A stretch of DNA of 46,620 nucleotides, from the NCBI GenBank assembly GCA_934675625.1, contig CAKURH010000017.1, forward strand, positions 1-46,620. Reading direction: 5' to 3'. Made by a program: the position numbers and the translations under genes. The notes under the pieces were generated by a model. It was not told where the DNA came from, searched no databases, and saw only the letters and a program-made list of their open reading frames with translations. Source of the stretch: an uncultured Kiritimatiellota bacterium (GTDB taxonomy: Bacteria; Verrucomicrobiota; Kiritimatiellia; RFP12; UBA1067). This document shows, in pieces, positions 9,186 through 17,892 of this stretch; position 1 is the stretch's first letter, and each line of letters starts with the position of its first letter.

Positions 9186-9875
9186 TCACGCCCAGCCCTT
9201 CTTGCGCCGAATGCCCCAAGCCGCCCGCTCAATCTTCTGGCGCAGGTCGGTGACTCTGGCAACGAGTTCTTCAGGCGTCTTCGCCTCAGATAGGCGACTG
9301 TAAAGCCCCTTCTCGAATTCTTCGCCACGCACCGCTGTCCGTGCGGCGTGCATGCGTTCACGCACGCCGCCAAACCGCTTGAAGTCCTCTTCCTGTCGCT
9401 CAATCATCTTTCCGAGCATGTAGCTCGTCTGACTGCAAATGGTCAACATCAGGTTCGCCAGCGTCTCGGCAGGGCGCGTCTCGAATATCTCCCGCCAGTC
9501 ATCCCAGTCGTTGTGCTCCTTTGAAAACTGCCGCGCGAAGACGGCCTTCTCGCTCGCGCGCGGCCATTCGACGAGGCTGCGGCTTTTGAGGTAATCGCGA
9601 TAGTCTTCCATCAGCTCGTCGAGCGTTGCGCGCGCAACGTTGGTGAGCTTGATTTCCGTTTCTTTTGAGGTACCCGAAGCCGAACTGCCCTCGGCGATGT
9701 TCTGCTTGCAGCTGCGCGCAGCCTGTGTCATCTGATCGACCGTGCGATCGCCATGCGCCGGCAGAAAGCGGCGGCAGAACGCAACGGTACCTTCATAGAC
9801 GACATCGCTCTTGCGATAGACGATGAGCTTCTTGTAGCCGCCATGCGGCAAGACGATCTTCGGAATCTCAGGCAT
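9186..9875 (-). CDS. Four-helix-bundle suffix-domain protein (23S rRNA intervening-protein family)
   Basis: 229 residues from the ATG at 9875 (GAGGT eight bases upstream). Residues 15-120 match the four-helix-bundle (S23/IVP) family: GDRTVDQMTQAARSCKQNIA, EGSSASGTSKETEIKLTNVA and LDELMEDYRDYLK. The region from about 150 to 229, ending in AAWGIRRKKGWA, fits the 'suffix' extension found on some of these proteins, mainly in environmental and PVC-group bacteria as I recall. Biochemical function is unknown; relatives include proteins encoded in 23S rRNA intervening sequences and the Avd accessory protein of diversity-generating retroelements. It is flanked on both sides by related degenerate repeats, so the gene and its flanks may form one mobile or repeated unit placed at the 3' end of the defence operon. 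Confidence 0.8.
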   Translation of the reverse strand: MPEIPKIVLPHGGYKKLIVYRKSDVVYEGTVAFCRRFLPAHGDRTVDQMTQAARSCKQNIAEGSSASGTSKETEIKLTNVARATLDELMEDYRDYLKSRSLVEWPRASEKAVFARQFSKEHNDWDDWREIFETRPAETLANLMLTICSQTSYMLGKMIERQEEDFKRFGGVRERMHAARTAVRGEEFEKGLYSRLSEAKTPEELVARVTDLRQKIERAAWGIRRKKGWA

Positions 9876-9892
9876 TTAAAGCGACCTCGCTT

Positions 9893-9990
9893 TCAAGGGA
9901 GACAGGACAAACAAGACAGGCAAGACGCACACGACATCGACCTCTCAAAGTCCTCCCTGGCTTCGACGTCTTATATGTCCTACTTCCCAT
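9893..9990. repeat. Degenerate GACGCA/TATGTCCT inverted-repeat element, right copy
   Basis: Left arm GACAGGACAAACAAGACAGG and then CAAGACGCACACGACA; right arm contains TTATATGTCCTACTTCCC, close to CATATGTCCTGCTTGTCC in the copy at 8996-9180. It overlaps the last codons and TAG stop of the McrC-like gene (9980-9982). It appears to be the second boundary of the unit carrying the four-helix-bundle gene. Confidence 0.5.
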
Positions 9991-12169
9991 GCTCAATCTC
10001 CTTCACCTTCCAAATGTGGTAGTTGCCACATGGAAATGCGCGCCCCCTGCCGTGCGGTTCCGGCTCCAGCGCGGCGAATTCAGGATACTCCGCAAGCAAC
10101 TCAAACTTCGAGATCGGGCCACGCGGCGGAACGTCCTCATCCAGCACGATTTTGTCGACGCCATTGACCGAACCGCACAGCACCAAGCGGATGTCTTTTG
10201 CCACCATGCCAAACGGCAGAATCCATGGGCACAGCCCCCTCTTCTCGACTGCCTCGACGAACCCTTTCGGATACCCCTTCGCGACAAGGAGCGCCCCCGG
10301 CTTCAGGATCTCGGTCTCAGCCTCCACGTAGCGAAGGTATCGTTGTGGAATCGCTTCCACCTCAAGCCATGCCGCGTAGGAACTCTCGCCAAACGCCACC
10401 CGTGCCAAAAGGCGTGTCAAAAAGGCCTTCAACCACGCGTGTTTCTTTGGCAACAGCGGGAACGCGCCAATGTTCTGCTCGTCGATAAGATCTTCGTAGT
10501 CGTAGACGCTCTCTCGGCGTTCCTCGTCACCGGGGAACAGGATGAACGCCCCGACCACATCTCGTGAAACGTCGCCTTCACGATAGAGAATCGCGTCACG
10601 ATAACGATGCATCTGATCCAAAGCCGCCCGTGGCGCCGCATCTTTCGCGTCCGTGAAAGGCGAACATTCCAATTGGTACTTTGCATCAAAGAGATACGTG
10701 TAAGGCCGTCCGTTCTGGAACAGGCGCAACACGATGTCGGGGCGCTGATAGAACGGCTTTGCGTAGCGCACCGCCTCTTGCTCGTTCGGGCCGTAGGACT
10801 GCTGAAACATGAGTTCCGCAACAACCGCACCGTCCTTCAGATACTGGCAGCCGTAAGAGCGAACGCCCTTCGCGCTTTCGTTTTCAAGAGCCCCCTCCAG
10901 AACCTTGGCGACCGAAAGGCCTTCGCGATTGACCGTCCGACATTCATACGTACTCGTCCCCAGAAGTCCGTGGACGATTTCGCGCATTTCGATAAAGCAC
11001 CAGAACTCATACAGGGCCGCAAGCGAGTTGAAGCCGACGGAGAGCTTTCGTCCCGACAGGTTTGCATCCGTCGTGAAAAGCGCATGCATCAGCTCCCACA
11101 CGATGCGAATCTGGGCGTACCCCGGACGCATCTGAAGGACAAGATCGCCGCCCTTCGGCTCGGCATACCGCCCAACCGACTTCAACATCGGCGCATGCAG
11201 ATACTGCGCAAACCTGTCCGCCCGCGCCGCAAGGGAATGCCGAAAAACTTCTGCATATCGGCTGTCATTACGAACGGCCCGCACCGCATCCGCGAGCCAA
11301 CGCCCCATCTCACCGAGCGTCCGCTTCACAAACCGATTCGCGGACGTATCAAATGTGTCCTCAACTGTCGTGTTATGGAAGCGATGCGCCTCCAGACGAG
11401 GTAAATCTCCTTGGAGTCGCGCAAACGTACGCACCATCGGCACGTTCCATTTCCGAATCTGGTCGGCACGCCGATAGTCGTGCCGGATCACCATTTCCTT
11501 ATGCGGCAACCGAAGGATCCGTTTCAACGCCTCCTCATACTCATCAAGCGCACGTTCAAAATAAACCGCCCAGCTCCAATCCCCTGTCTCTTGGGCCCGC
11601 TTCTTTACCGTCACGTCGTTGATCGTCTTGGCATAGGCCGAAAAGATCATGTTGCGGTCTTCGCGCTCAACTCGCGAAAGGATTTCCCAATAGTCGGACT
11701 GTACATTCAGCTTGGTCGACACCACCAAGAATTCGATCCAAAAAGAACGAACGCAAGCGCCCTGCGCAAACCCAACCTCAAAACGGAACTTGCCGGGTTC
11801 GTTGACAAATGACAGCTGCCCCGTGAGGTCTAATCCCCTCGCGTAGAACTTGCCGGCGACATCTTCCAGATGATGCCGCACATACATGGAGTCGGGCTTG
11901 ACGCCTACGCCATTTTCAAAGGTTACGTCGATGAAGTAATTCGGAGTCTCGAAAATGACAGGCATCCCCATGCGCCCGTCGACAATGCCGCCCTCGTCCT
12001 TGACAGCCTCATCAAATAGCGTCAACGTTCCCGGATGGCTGACATGATAATCAACGTGAAGTTCGCTCCCAAACCGACGTGCATAATCGGCGCACAGTTC
12101 CGCGACCTTCCCCTTGGTGGAGATGGTCAGCGTGGCAAGTCCGTCAATTTTGTAGGTGAGGACATCCAT
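9980..12169 (-). CDS. McrC-like restriction subunit, DUF2357 plus PD-(D/E)XK nuclease (LlaJI R2-like)
   Basis: 729 residues. The N-terminal half fits the DUF2357 type of McrC-related protein, and the C-terminal half carries a PD-(D/E)XK nuclease core: an acidic helix in ALYEFWCFIEMRE (about 388-400), RPDIVL (about 478) and LFDAKYQLE (about 495, Asp-x-Lys). In McrBC and LlaJI systems this subunit is recruited by the McrB-like ring and cuts DNA. It begins three bases after the mcrB-like stop and has no strong ribosome site of its own, so coupled translation is likely. It is the last gene of an eight-gene operon. Full length and without visible lesions. GC content is lower than in the genes outside the island. 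The REBASE-type specificity cannot be read from sequence. Confidence 0.85.
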   Translation of the reverse strand: MDVLTYKIDGLATLTISTKGKVAELCADYARRFGSELHVDYHVSHPGTLTLFDEAVKDEGGIVDGRMGMPVIFETPNYFIDVTFENGVGVKPDSMYVRHHLEDVAGKFYARGLDLTGQLSFVNEPGKFRFEVGFAQGACVRSFWIEFLVVSTKLNVQSDYWEILSRVEREDRNMIFSAYAKTINDVTVKKRAQETGDWSWAVYFERALDEYEEALKRILRLPHKEMVIRHDYRRADQIRKWNVPMVRTFARLQGDLPRLEAHRFHNTTVEDTFDTSANRFVKRTLGEMGRWLADAVRAVRNDSRYAEVFRHSLAARADRFAQYLHAPMLKSVGRYAEPKGGDLVLQMRPGYAQIRIVWELMHALFTTDANLSGRKLSVGFNSLAALYEFWCFIEMREIVHGLLGTSTYECRTVNREGLSVAKVLEGALENESAKGVRSYGCQYLKDGAVVAELMFQQSYGPNEQEAVRYAKPFYQRPDIVLRLFQNGRPYTYLFDAKYQLECSPFTDAKDAAPRAALDQMHRYRDAILYREGDVSRDVVGAFILFPGDEERRESVYDYEDLIDEQNIGAFPLLPKKHAWLKAFLTRLLARVAFGESSYAAWLEVEAIPQRYLRYVEAETEILKPGALLVAKGYPKGFVEAVEKRGLCPWILPFGMVAKDIRLVLCGSVNGVDKIVLDEDVPPRGPISKFELLAEYPEFAALEPEPHGRGRAFPCGNYHIWKVKEIEHGK

Positions 12170-12172
12170 CGC

Positions 12173-14578
12173 TTACGGCCAGAAAGAGATATACCCTCCA
12201 TTGTTTTCCGCAAACTTCTTCATCCGCTCCAACATCACTGCCGAAAGTTGATGCTTCCCCAACGAACCCAAGAACGTTTTCAGATCCTTAAGAACGGAAT
12301 CCCGTTCAGAGAGCGTACCGGTCATGCGCGGCAAGACTTTCATCAGCGTCAGATGATCGACCGCAATCTGTGAAAGCTCGTTACGCGCTGCCTTTGCAGA
12401 CTCGCCTTCCCCTTCTGACGTCGTCTTCCCCGTCAGGAACGCCAACGCCTCGCGATAAAGGGCTGTCTCTATGGCGAAGCGATAGCCGATCTCAAACGGC
12501 GAATCGGCAAGGGCCGACTTGATGCCGTTTAGGAGCTCCTCAAAGTCTTCATCCAACATTGAACCGGCAAAAGACGGGCGGTCAATGAATTTCTCGATTT
12601 CATCATTCTTGATGCGGAGAGCATTCGTGAGCTTTTCGTAGGCACCATCTTTGAGTGTCCCGAAATCGACCTCGTTCATCATGATGGTCATCGCGCGGTC
12701 GAGCACCTTGCGCGAGAACTGGTTCGTCGTGTCATCCATGTTGACCGTGCCGACCACGAAAAGGTTCTGCGGTATGAACAGGCCTTTTTCGTTGATTGCC
12801 GTCCGAACCGTTCCGGGAAGTTCATACTCCGGCGCAAGGCTGAGAACGTCGCCGCCGAATTCGCCACGCTGGATAAGGGGATCGCCCACCCATTCATCGG
12901 CCTTGTTTTTGCCGACGGACTCCACGGCACTCAGGTATTCGGCGAAATACTGCTCGACGGGTGCGAGATTCATTTCGTCAAGGCAGACGAAGAACGGCGT
13001 ATTCGGGAAAGCAAACGCCTTCAAGATGAACTTCACAAAATCGGAGCTGACATATTCGTGCCCCGCAAACGCGCTCTTGTAGCCGAGGAGTTCGCTTGAA
13101 TCGTGCCAGTTCGGCTTCACGGCGATCATGCAGTAGTTGCCAGGCGTCTCGTCATGCAGATTTCGGAGCATGTCGGCGCGACACGTCATGTAGGCGAGTT
13201 TCTTCACCATGCGGGACTTGCCCGTGCCGCTCGCACCAGCGAGGATGACAAACGGCTTCGTGAGGAGCGAGGCCGTAAGCCGCGCCATCATAGTATCCGT
13301 TTTGTCCTTCAGTTCATCGACAATGCTCTTGTCGCTGTTCATGTCACACACATCATTCGGCTTTTTCATCTGCTTGCTCATGATTTCCTCCTTCACGAGA
13401 TTCTGATTCTTTTCATCGCTCAACCACCAGGCGAATTCATTGACGGTGAGATAGTCGGCGGGCGAGTCGTCATCTGCCGCCTTGCCGATTCCGAGTTCAT
13501 GCATCTTCACAAGAATCTGATATTGCTTCGCCTTGCAATCTTCGTAATTTTGGAGCGTTAGAGTCTTCGGCACCACGCCCCGGTGTAGGCCAACCACTGT
13601 AAGGCAATCATAGGTCATATCAGACCATGCCGCATAAAGGTTCGGATGAAGCTCCATCATAAAATAGAGCACCGTAACAGTTCCCATACCTCTTATGCTT
13701 GTACCATTTAACGTTGGACGATTTAGACTATTGAAATACCATGTGACAATCTTCGGCTCCGTCTGTTGCTCGTGCAAGAACTTGAGAACAGCCGCTTTCT
13801 CGTCAATCGTATGCCCAGCAAACTGCGTATTCACCACTTGTATGGAAATAGCGAACTTACGCATGAATCCCAAGTAATCGAAACTCGGATCCTTCGCCTT
13901 GTCCTCATCAACGTTCTGAAACGCCTCACGTGCCTCTTTAGCCCAAGTATCAAAGCTCTCCCACCCGGCAGGAGCCTTCTCTACGCGTCCTTGTTGGAAA
14001 AGTTTAAGGGCAACGGAAAGACAATCAGATGATTCTTGAATCGGCTCTTTTTGCTGCTCACCTGTCAATTCCACTTTCCCGCCACGATCCGCAACAATAA
14101 CAACGATAGAATTATCCGGTTTTCGCCACATTTCAAGAACGTCACCCGAAAAGAGGTAATCGCGGAAATCTAACTTCTCCGTACCTTCCTCTGGAATAAT
14201 CGAGGTAATGCCTTTAAGGTATGTTCGCGTCGTCTCTTTGTTTACAGAAACATGAAAACGAGCATACGCCCCCCTAAATACTCTTCCGATTGTCAACTGC
14301 TTTCCCAAAAGCCAACTCTTGTCCAATTCCCAATCCATGGACGTTCCACGCTTCTTATATTTGACAGAATCAAGATAATGATAAAGCACATTGAGCAGTA
14401 AGTTATCCCTTGACAACTCAATAACCAAATCCATATCTGACGCATAATCAGAGCCAAGCAATGCATAGAGTTCAGAACTGCCTGTCGGGCCAAGAAAGAT
14501 ACTCGATTGATGAGAATTTGTTGGCTTCTCGCAATAGATGGAGTCTGTATCTGAAAGTTCTTTCCTATAAATCTGCAT
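12173..14578 (-). CDS. McrB-like AAA+ GTPase with putative B3-type DNA-reading N-terminus (LlaJI R1-like)
   Basis: 801 residues; ATG at 14578 with GGAGGT six bases upstream. The motor has Walker A GASGTGKS (448-455), Walker B FFVCLDEMNLAP (529-540) and the McrB-type signature TVNMDDTTNQFSRKVLDRAM (611-630). The N-terminus (about 1-180) is separate from the motor. Its opening (YRKELSDTD, SHQSSIF) and YLFSGDVLEMWRK (141-153) resemble by eye the B3-like domain of EcoRII and of LlaJI R1 proteins, which reads a specific site; that match is from memory. In LlaJI-type systems R1 finds the unmethylated site, hydrolyses GTP, moves DNA and activates the McrC-like nuclease. It starts 4 bases after a methyltransferase gene and ends 3 bases before the nuclease gene. 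Confidence 0.85.
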   Translation of the reverse strand: MQIYRKELSDTDSIYCEKPTNSHQSSIFLGPTGSSELYALLGSDYASDMDLVIELSRDNLLLNVLYHYLDSVKYKKRGTSMDWELDKSWLLGKQLTIGRVFRGAYARFHVSVNKETTRTYLKGITSIIPEEGTEKLDFRDYLFSGDVLEMWRKPDNSIVVIVADRGGKVELTGEQQKEPIQESSDCLSVALKLFQQGRVEKAPAGWESFDTWAKEAREAFQNVDEDKAKDPSFDYLGFMRKFAISIQVVNTQFAGHTIDEKAAVLKFLHEQQTEPKIVTWYFNSLNRPTLNGTSIRGMGTVTVLYFMMELHPNLYAAWSDMTYDCLTVVGLHRGVVPKTLTLQNYEDCKAKQYQILVKMHELGIGKAADDDSPADYLTVNEFAWWLSDEKNQNLVKEEIMSKQMKKPNDVCDMNSDKSIVDELKDKTDTMMARLTASLLTKPFVILAGASGTGKSRMVKKLAYMTCRADMLRNLHDETPGNYCMIAVKPNWHDSSELLGYKSAFAGHEYVSSDFVKFILKAFAFPNTPFFVCLDEMNLAPVEQYFAEYLSAVESVGKNKADEWVGDPLIQRGEFGGDVLSLAPEYELPGTVRTAINEKGLFIPQNLFVVGTVNMDDTTNQFSRKVLDRAMTIMMNEVDFGTLKDGAYEKLTNALRIKNDEIEKFIDRPSFAGSMLDEDFEELLNGIKSALADSPFEIGYRFAIETALYREALAFLTGKTTSEGEGESAKAARNELSQIAVDHLTLMKVLPRMTGTLSERDSVLKDLKTFLGSLGKHQLSAVMLERMKKFAENNGGYISFWP

Positions 14579-14582
14579 AGCA

Positions 14583-15641
14583 CTACCTCCAATTAAAACT
14601 GTCGGTCAGAAACGACAAGATCGCATAAACGACATTGACACTCACCGCATTGCCTGCTTGTTTGTACAAGTTTGAGTCCGCTATTCCAAATTGTGCTCTT
14701 GAATTCTCTACGAATACCGGGTCAAACCCCTGTAAAGCAAAAGCCTCTTCGGGCATCAATCGACGTATCTGTTCTGCAGCGGCGTTCTCAACTCCTCCGA
14801 CATAACGGTCAACACCATGTGAAGCAATGAATTGTTCACTAAAATAATTATCTTGGCAAGCGCGATGCATCTTAGCCATTGTTGCACAGAGCGGGCGAGC
14901 AATGGGTAAATCAATTTCAGACTTGGCGACAAAACCTCCAGACCCATTAGCCAAGATCGTTCGTTTCAATTTCTCCGAGAGGAAATACTTTTCCGGAGTT
15001 TCTTCGGCAAGGATGTCAGCAGTGCATTTCTGATTCAACAATGATGTATTATGCAAACCTTCAAAATGCATTCTAACTCGCTCTTCATTAAAGACAAAGC
15101 CCCTGGGAAGCCTACGCAAAGTCGCAAAGATGTAGATTCTATTTCGGGTCTGGGCAAGGCCATAGTTAGCAGTGTTAAATATGTCCGAATGGACTGAATA
15201 TCCCATCCTCTCAAGCGTTTTTACAATAATACGATATGTATTTCCCCCATCATGCGTCCGAAGATGTTTCACATTCTCTAAAAGAAGAAATACCGGCATT
15301 CTATGTTCAATCAATCGCACCATCGAGAAGAACAACGTTCCTCGAGTATCCTCAAACCCACGTTGCGCCCCCATCATACTGAACGACTGGCAAGGGAACC
15401 CCCCCGTCAGAAGTTGAAAGGGGCGCAACGCATTCATACGCACATCATCTTCAACAAACGTCGCAATGTCTCCAATAGCCGTTTCATTGGTAACATCAAA
15501 ATTCGCGCGATATGTATTGTTTGCTGCCGCATCAATCTCAGAATATCCAACACAATTAAATTGAGGCCCCCCATCTTGCGTTAACAAACGCATGGCTTGT
15601 CGGAATCCTCCAATACCAGAAAAGAGCTCAACATGTCTCAT
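14583..15641 (-). CDS. DNA (cytosine-5) methyltransferase, copy nearest the restriction genes
   Basis: 352 residues with the ordered m5C motifs: I (VELFSGIGGFRQA, from residue 4), IV (GFPCQSF, catalytic Cys84), VI (LENVKHL, Glu122), VIII (QTRNRIYIFA, 165-174) and X (ADSNLYKQAGNAVSVNVVYA near the C-terminus). The variable target-recognition region between VIII and IX is about 90 residues. It transfers a methyl group from SAM to C5 of cytosine at the system's own site. Its start overlaps the stop of the upstream methyltransferase by four bases (ATGA). Two adjacent, different m5C enzymes before mcrB/mcrC-like genes is the LlaJI arrangement, in which each modifies one strand of an asymmetric site. 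GC content is low compared with the flanks. Confidence 0.93.
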   Translation of the reverse strand: MRHVELFSGIGGFRQAMRLLTQDGGPQFNCVGYSEIDAAANNTYRANFDVTNETAIGDIATFVEDDVRMNALRPFQLLTGGFPCQSFSMMGAQRGFEDTRGTLFFSMVRLIEHRMPVFLLLENVKHLRTHDGGNTYRIIVKTLERMGYSVHSDIFNTANYGLAQTRNRIYIFATLRRLPRGFVFNEERVRMHFEGLHNTSLLNQKCTADILAEETPEKYFLSEKLKRTILANGSGGFVAKSEIDLPIARPLCATMAKMHRACQDNYFSEQFIASHGVDRYVGGVENAAAEQIRRLMPEEAFALQGFDPVFVENSRAQFGIADSNLYKQAGNAVSVNVVYAILSFLTDSFNWR

Positions 15642-16756
15642 AGGTGTTTCTTTAGCCCTTTCCCAATTGCATTAGCCAATTTGACAGGAACAGCATTACC
15701 CACCTGTCCATACCACGAATTCTGAGGCCCATAAAACACAAAGTCATCTGGGAACGTCTGGATGCGAGCCGCTTCACGCGCCGTCAGTCCTCGAGCGAAC
15801 CACGGGTGAATGTACATATTGCAATCAAACTTCATATGAGAAGTAATTGTTTTGCATACTTTATCCTCTTCAAGTTTGAAGTACTTGTCTTTGAAAATTC
15901 CATTACGCCGCCCATACGGCATGATATCAGAAATCGACGGGTGCAACGAATTCCCTCCTTGCGGAAGCCTCGTATAGATCTCAATATCTCTCGGATTGTT
16001 ATAACGATTCTTATGGTTATACAATCTTGACAGGTGTCTTTCTCCATTGATGAATTGGTAGTAAGGAGTTTCAAGATACTCAAAAGCACGATCAAAATAT
16101 CCAACCGTGTCAGACTCCTCCTCTCGCTTACCTTTTCCCGATTTATGACCGAGCTCTGGAAGTCCCTCTATTGCGTCACGTAAAACATGCCCAGCAGCTT
16201 TCATTGATTTAATGTCAGAAAAGATACAAGAAGAATCAGCCCCTGTTCGGTTTCCTATCAAAATGAAACGAACACGATTTTGCGGAACTCCAAAGTCAAC
16301 CGCATTCAATAATGAATACGCAAACGAATATTCATCTCCGAGCATCGACCGAAAGTTATCAATAATCTCGTCGATTCTGGAAGACATTCCCCGTACATTC
16401 TCCATCACAAAGCACAGCGGGCGTACCTTTGAAAGAAACTCAAGGTAAGACTTGTAGAGATGATTTCGAGGGTCATCAATCACACGCTGCCGATTCGCCA
16501 TAGAGAACCCTTGGCAAGGTGGGCCTCCGCAAACCATCGTCACATTCTTTGGAATCGGAAAGTCTGACAGATGCGAGACGAGATACTTGATATCACCAAC
16601 AAACACTTCTTTTTCGGACAATCCTCTATTCTTACGATAAGTCTCAGCCGCCACATCCCAAATCTCATTTGCAAAAACAGGGGTAAAGCCCGCCTGCTCC
16701 ATACCAAGGGACAATCCGCCACAACCAGCGAATAAATCAATAAATGTAAATTTCAT
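15638..16756 (-). CDS. DNA (cytosine-5) methyltransferase, second copy
   Basis: 372 residues: motif I FIDLFAGCGGLSLGMEQAG (5-23), IV GGPPCQGFSMANRQR (catalytic Cys81), VI VMENVRGM (Glu119), VIII PQNRVRFILIG (158-168), IX LTAREAARIQTFPDDF and X YGQVGNAVPVKLA. It is more like the third methyltransferase (20057-21331) in motifs I and IV than like its immediate neighbour, judged by eye. It follows the receiver-protein gene after 26 bases, the largest gap in the operon, which could mark the join between a sensing module and the LlaJI-like restriction module. The stop overlaps the next methyltransferase start by four bases. Confidence 0.93.
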   Translation of the reverse strand: MKFTFIDLFAGCGGLSLGMEQAGFTPVFANEIWDVAAETYRKNRGLSEKEVFVGDIKYLVSHLSDFPIPKNVTMVCGGPPCQGFSMANRQRVIDDPRNHLYKSYLEFLSKVRPLCFVMENVRGMSSRIDEIIDNFRSMLGDEYSFAYSLLNAVDFGVPQNRVRFILIGNRTGADSSCIFSDIKSMKAAGHVLRDAIEGLPELGHKSGKGKREEESDTVGYFDRAFEYLETPYYQFINGERHLSRLYNHKNRYNNPRDIEIYTRLPQGGNSLHPSISDIMPYGRRNGIFKDKYFKLEEDKVCKTITSHMKFDCNMYIHPWFARGLTAREAARIQTFPDDFVFYGPQNSWYGQVGNAVPVKLANAIGKGLKKHL

Positions 16757-16782
16757 GTCTCCACAAAATCAACGAAACTCAC

Positions 16783-17892
16783 TTAATTACCATATTCAAG
16801 TGAATAATCAATGTCCGGCTGCCCCTGCCGACTATAATAAGAAGCAAAACGCGCTTGAATGTCCTTCATGAACGGCGGCGCAATGCGAAAGCCTATACGG
16901 GCAAATTCCTTATCGATTCTTTCATATGGTAGATGAAGAACTTTACGAAAAGCAACATACTGCATAGGCATATCTTTGATCATGGGAACCAAATGAACAT
17001 ATTCTAGGGTTGTCTGTTCTCTAAATTTCTTCAAAAAGTTCTCTGTATTACGCTGACACGTCTCCTCTGTTTCACCTTGTTTCTTCCATAAGGCGAGTTT
17101 GTCACTTAACCCTCTACATGCAGCCTCTGCAACCGATACAATGCCCACCAATAAAACAGACTCCGTCTTTGGTGTCCCTGTTTTGCGTACTACTAAATCA
17201 CACGCTGGGGACATCACCAAATAATACTCAACTCCTTTTTCATCTGTCGTACTAATGATGTCTCCCGTCTTGAGATCTCGCGTCTTATCCACATTTAGGT
17301 ACATTTCGTCCGGGAAAACCCTACCATCACTGCAATACAATAAATCCAGTAAATGCATCAGAATATAACGTAGCGCAGACCTTTCTGCTGCATCCACGCC
17401 ACACGACCGCCCCAATTCTGCCCAACGAGCAAGGCTTTTGGCTTGGAACCGACAAAACACATCCTGTAATGTACGCTCAATACTGCCTTGCATACCAAGG
17501 ACAGCCATCAAGCCTGACATTTTGACATCCGAGAACCATGTCAAGATGCCATCCGCATTCACTTCCCCTTTTGTGCAAACCTTGAAACAAAAGCCTTTCA
17601 CCGAATCGGGCGTTCCCGTATAAACTACGACAGGGACGCGTAACAACCTTTGATTTATAAGCTCTAAAAGTTTATCTCCTTCAATTGTATTATCCTTAAA
17701 CCGTAAATCAATCACAACACCATCATACTGAAATATCGCAGATGATTCAATTTTATTTCTTGCGCCAACTAAATCCTGAACAAAATCTGGCGTATCGAAA
17801 GCATCTGTTGAATTATCACCATTCCACAACTCAATGGCGTCATTAAATTGATTCAGAACAGCCTCGTCATCATCTATAATCAAGATTTTCAT
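16783..17892 (-). CDS. Receiver-domain protein with unknown C-terminal domain (partner of the twin-GHKL kinase)
   Basis: 369 residues. Residues 1-115 are a CheY-like receiver: acidic pocket DDDE (7-10), phospho-acceptor Asp62 in VVIDLRF, and Thr92 in VVVYTGT. The loop between strand 2 and the Asp is longer than usual, and the conserved Lys of canonical receivers is not cleanly placed (candidates Lys99 or Lys106), so it is atypical. Residues 120-369 form a domain I do not recognise as any DNA-binding output (no HTH); VMSPACDLVVRKTG suggests a compact beta-rich core. The start overlaps the kinase stop by four bases, which strongly suggests a kinase-receiver pair. Within a restriction operon the output is more likely protein-protein control than transcription. 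That last point is inference. Confidence 0.75.
   Translation of the reverse strand: MKILIIDDDEAVLNQFNDAIELWNGDNSTDAFDTPDFVQDLVGARNKIESSAIFQYDGVVIDLRFKDNTIEGDKLLELINQRLLRVPVVVYTGTPDSVKGFCFKVCTKGEVNADGILTWFSDVKMSGLMAVLGMQGSIERTLQDVFCRFQAKSLARWAELGRSCGVDAAERSALRYILMHLLDLLYCSDGRVFPDEMYLNVDKTRDLKTGDIISTTDEKGVEYYLVMSPACDLVVRKTGTPKTESVLLVGIVSVAEAACRGLSDKLALWKKQGETEETCQRNTENFLKKFREQTTLEYVHLVPMIKDMPMQYVAFRKVLHLPYERIDKEFARIGFRIAPPFMKDIQARFASYYSRQGQPDIDYSLEYGN

Noticed and set aside
8996..9990. CRISPR array
   Set aside because: The repeat units are short, irregular and palindromic with no constant spacer length, and there are no cas genes.
9980..14578. Classical type IV McrBC acting on methylated DNA
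   Set aside because: Co-transcribed m5C methyltransferases would make self-DNA a target; the LlaJI-type layout and B3-like N-terminus fit a site-specific system better.
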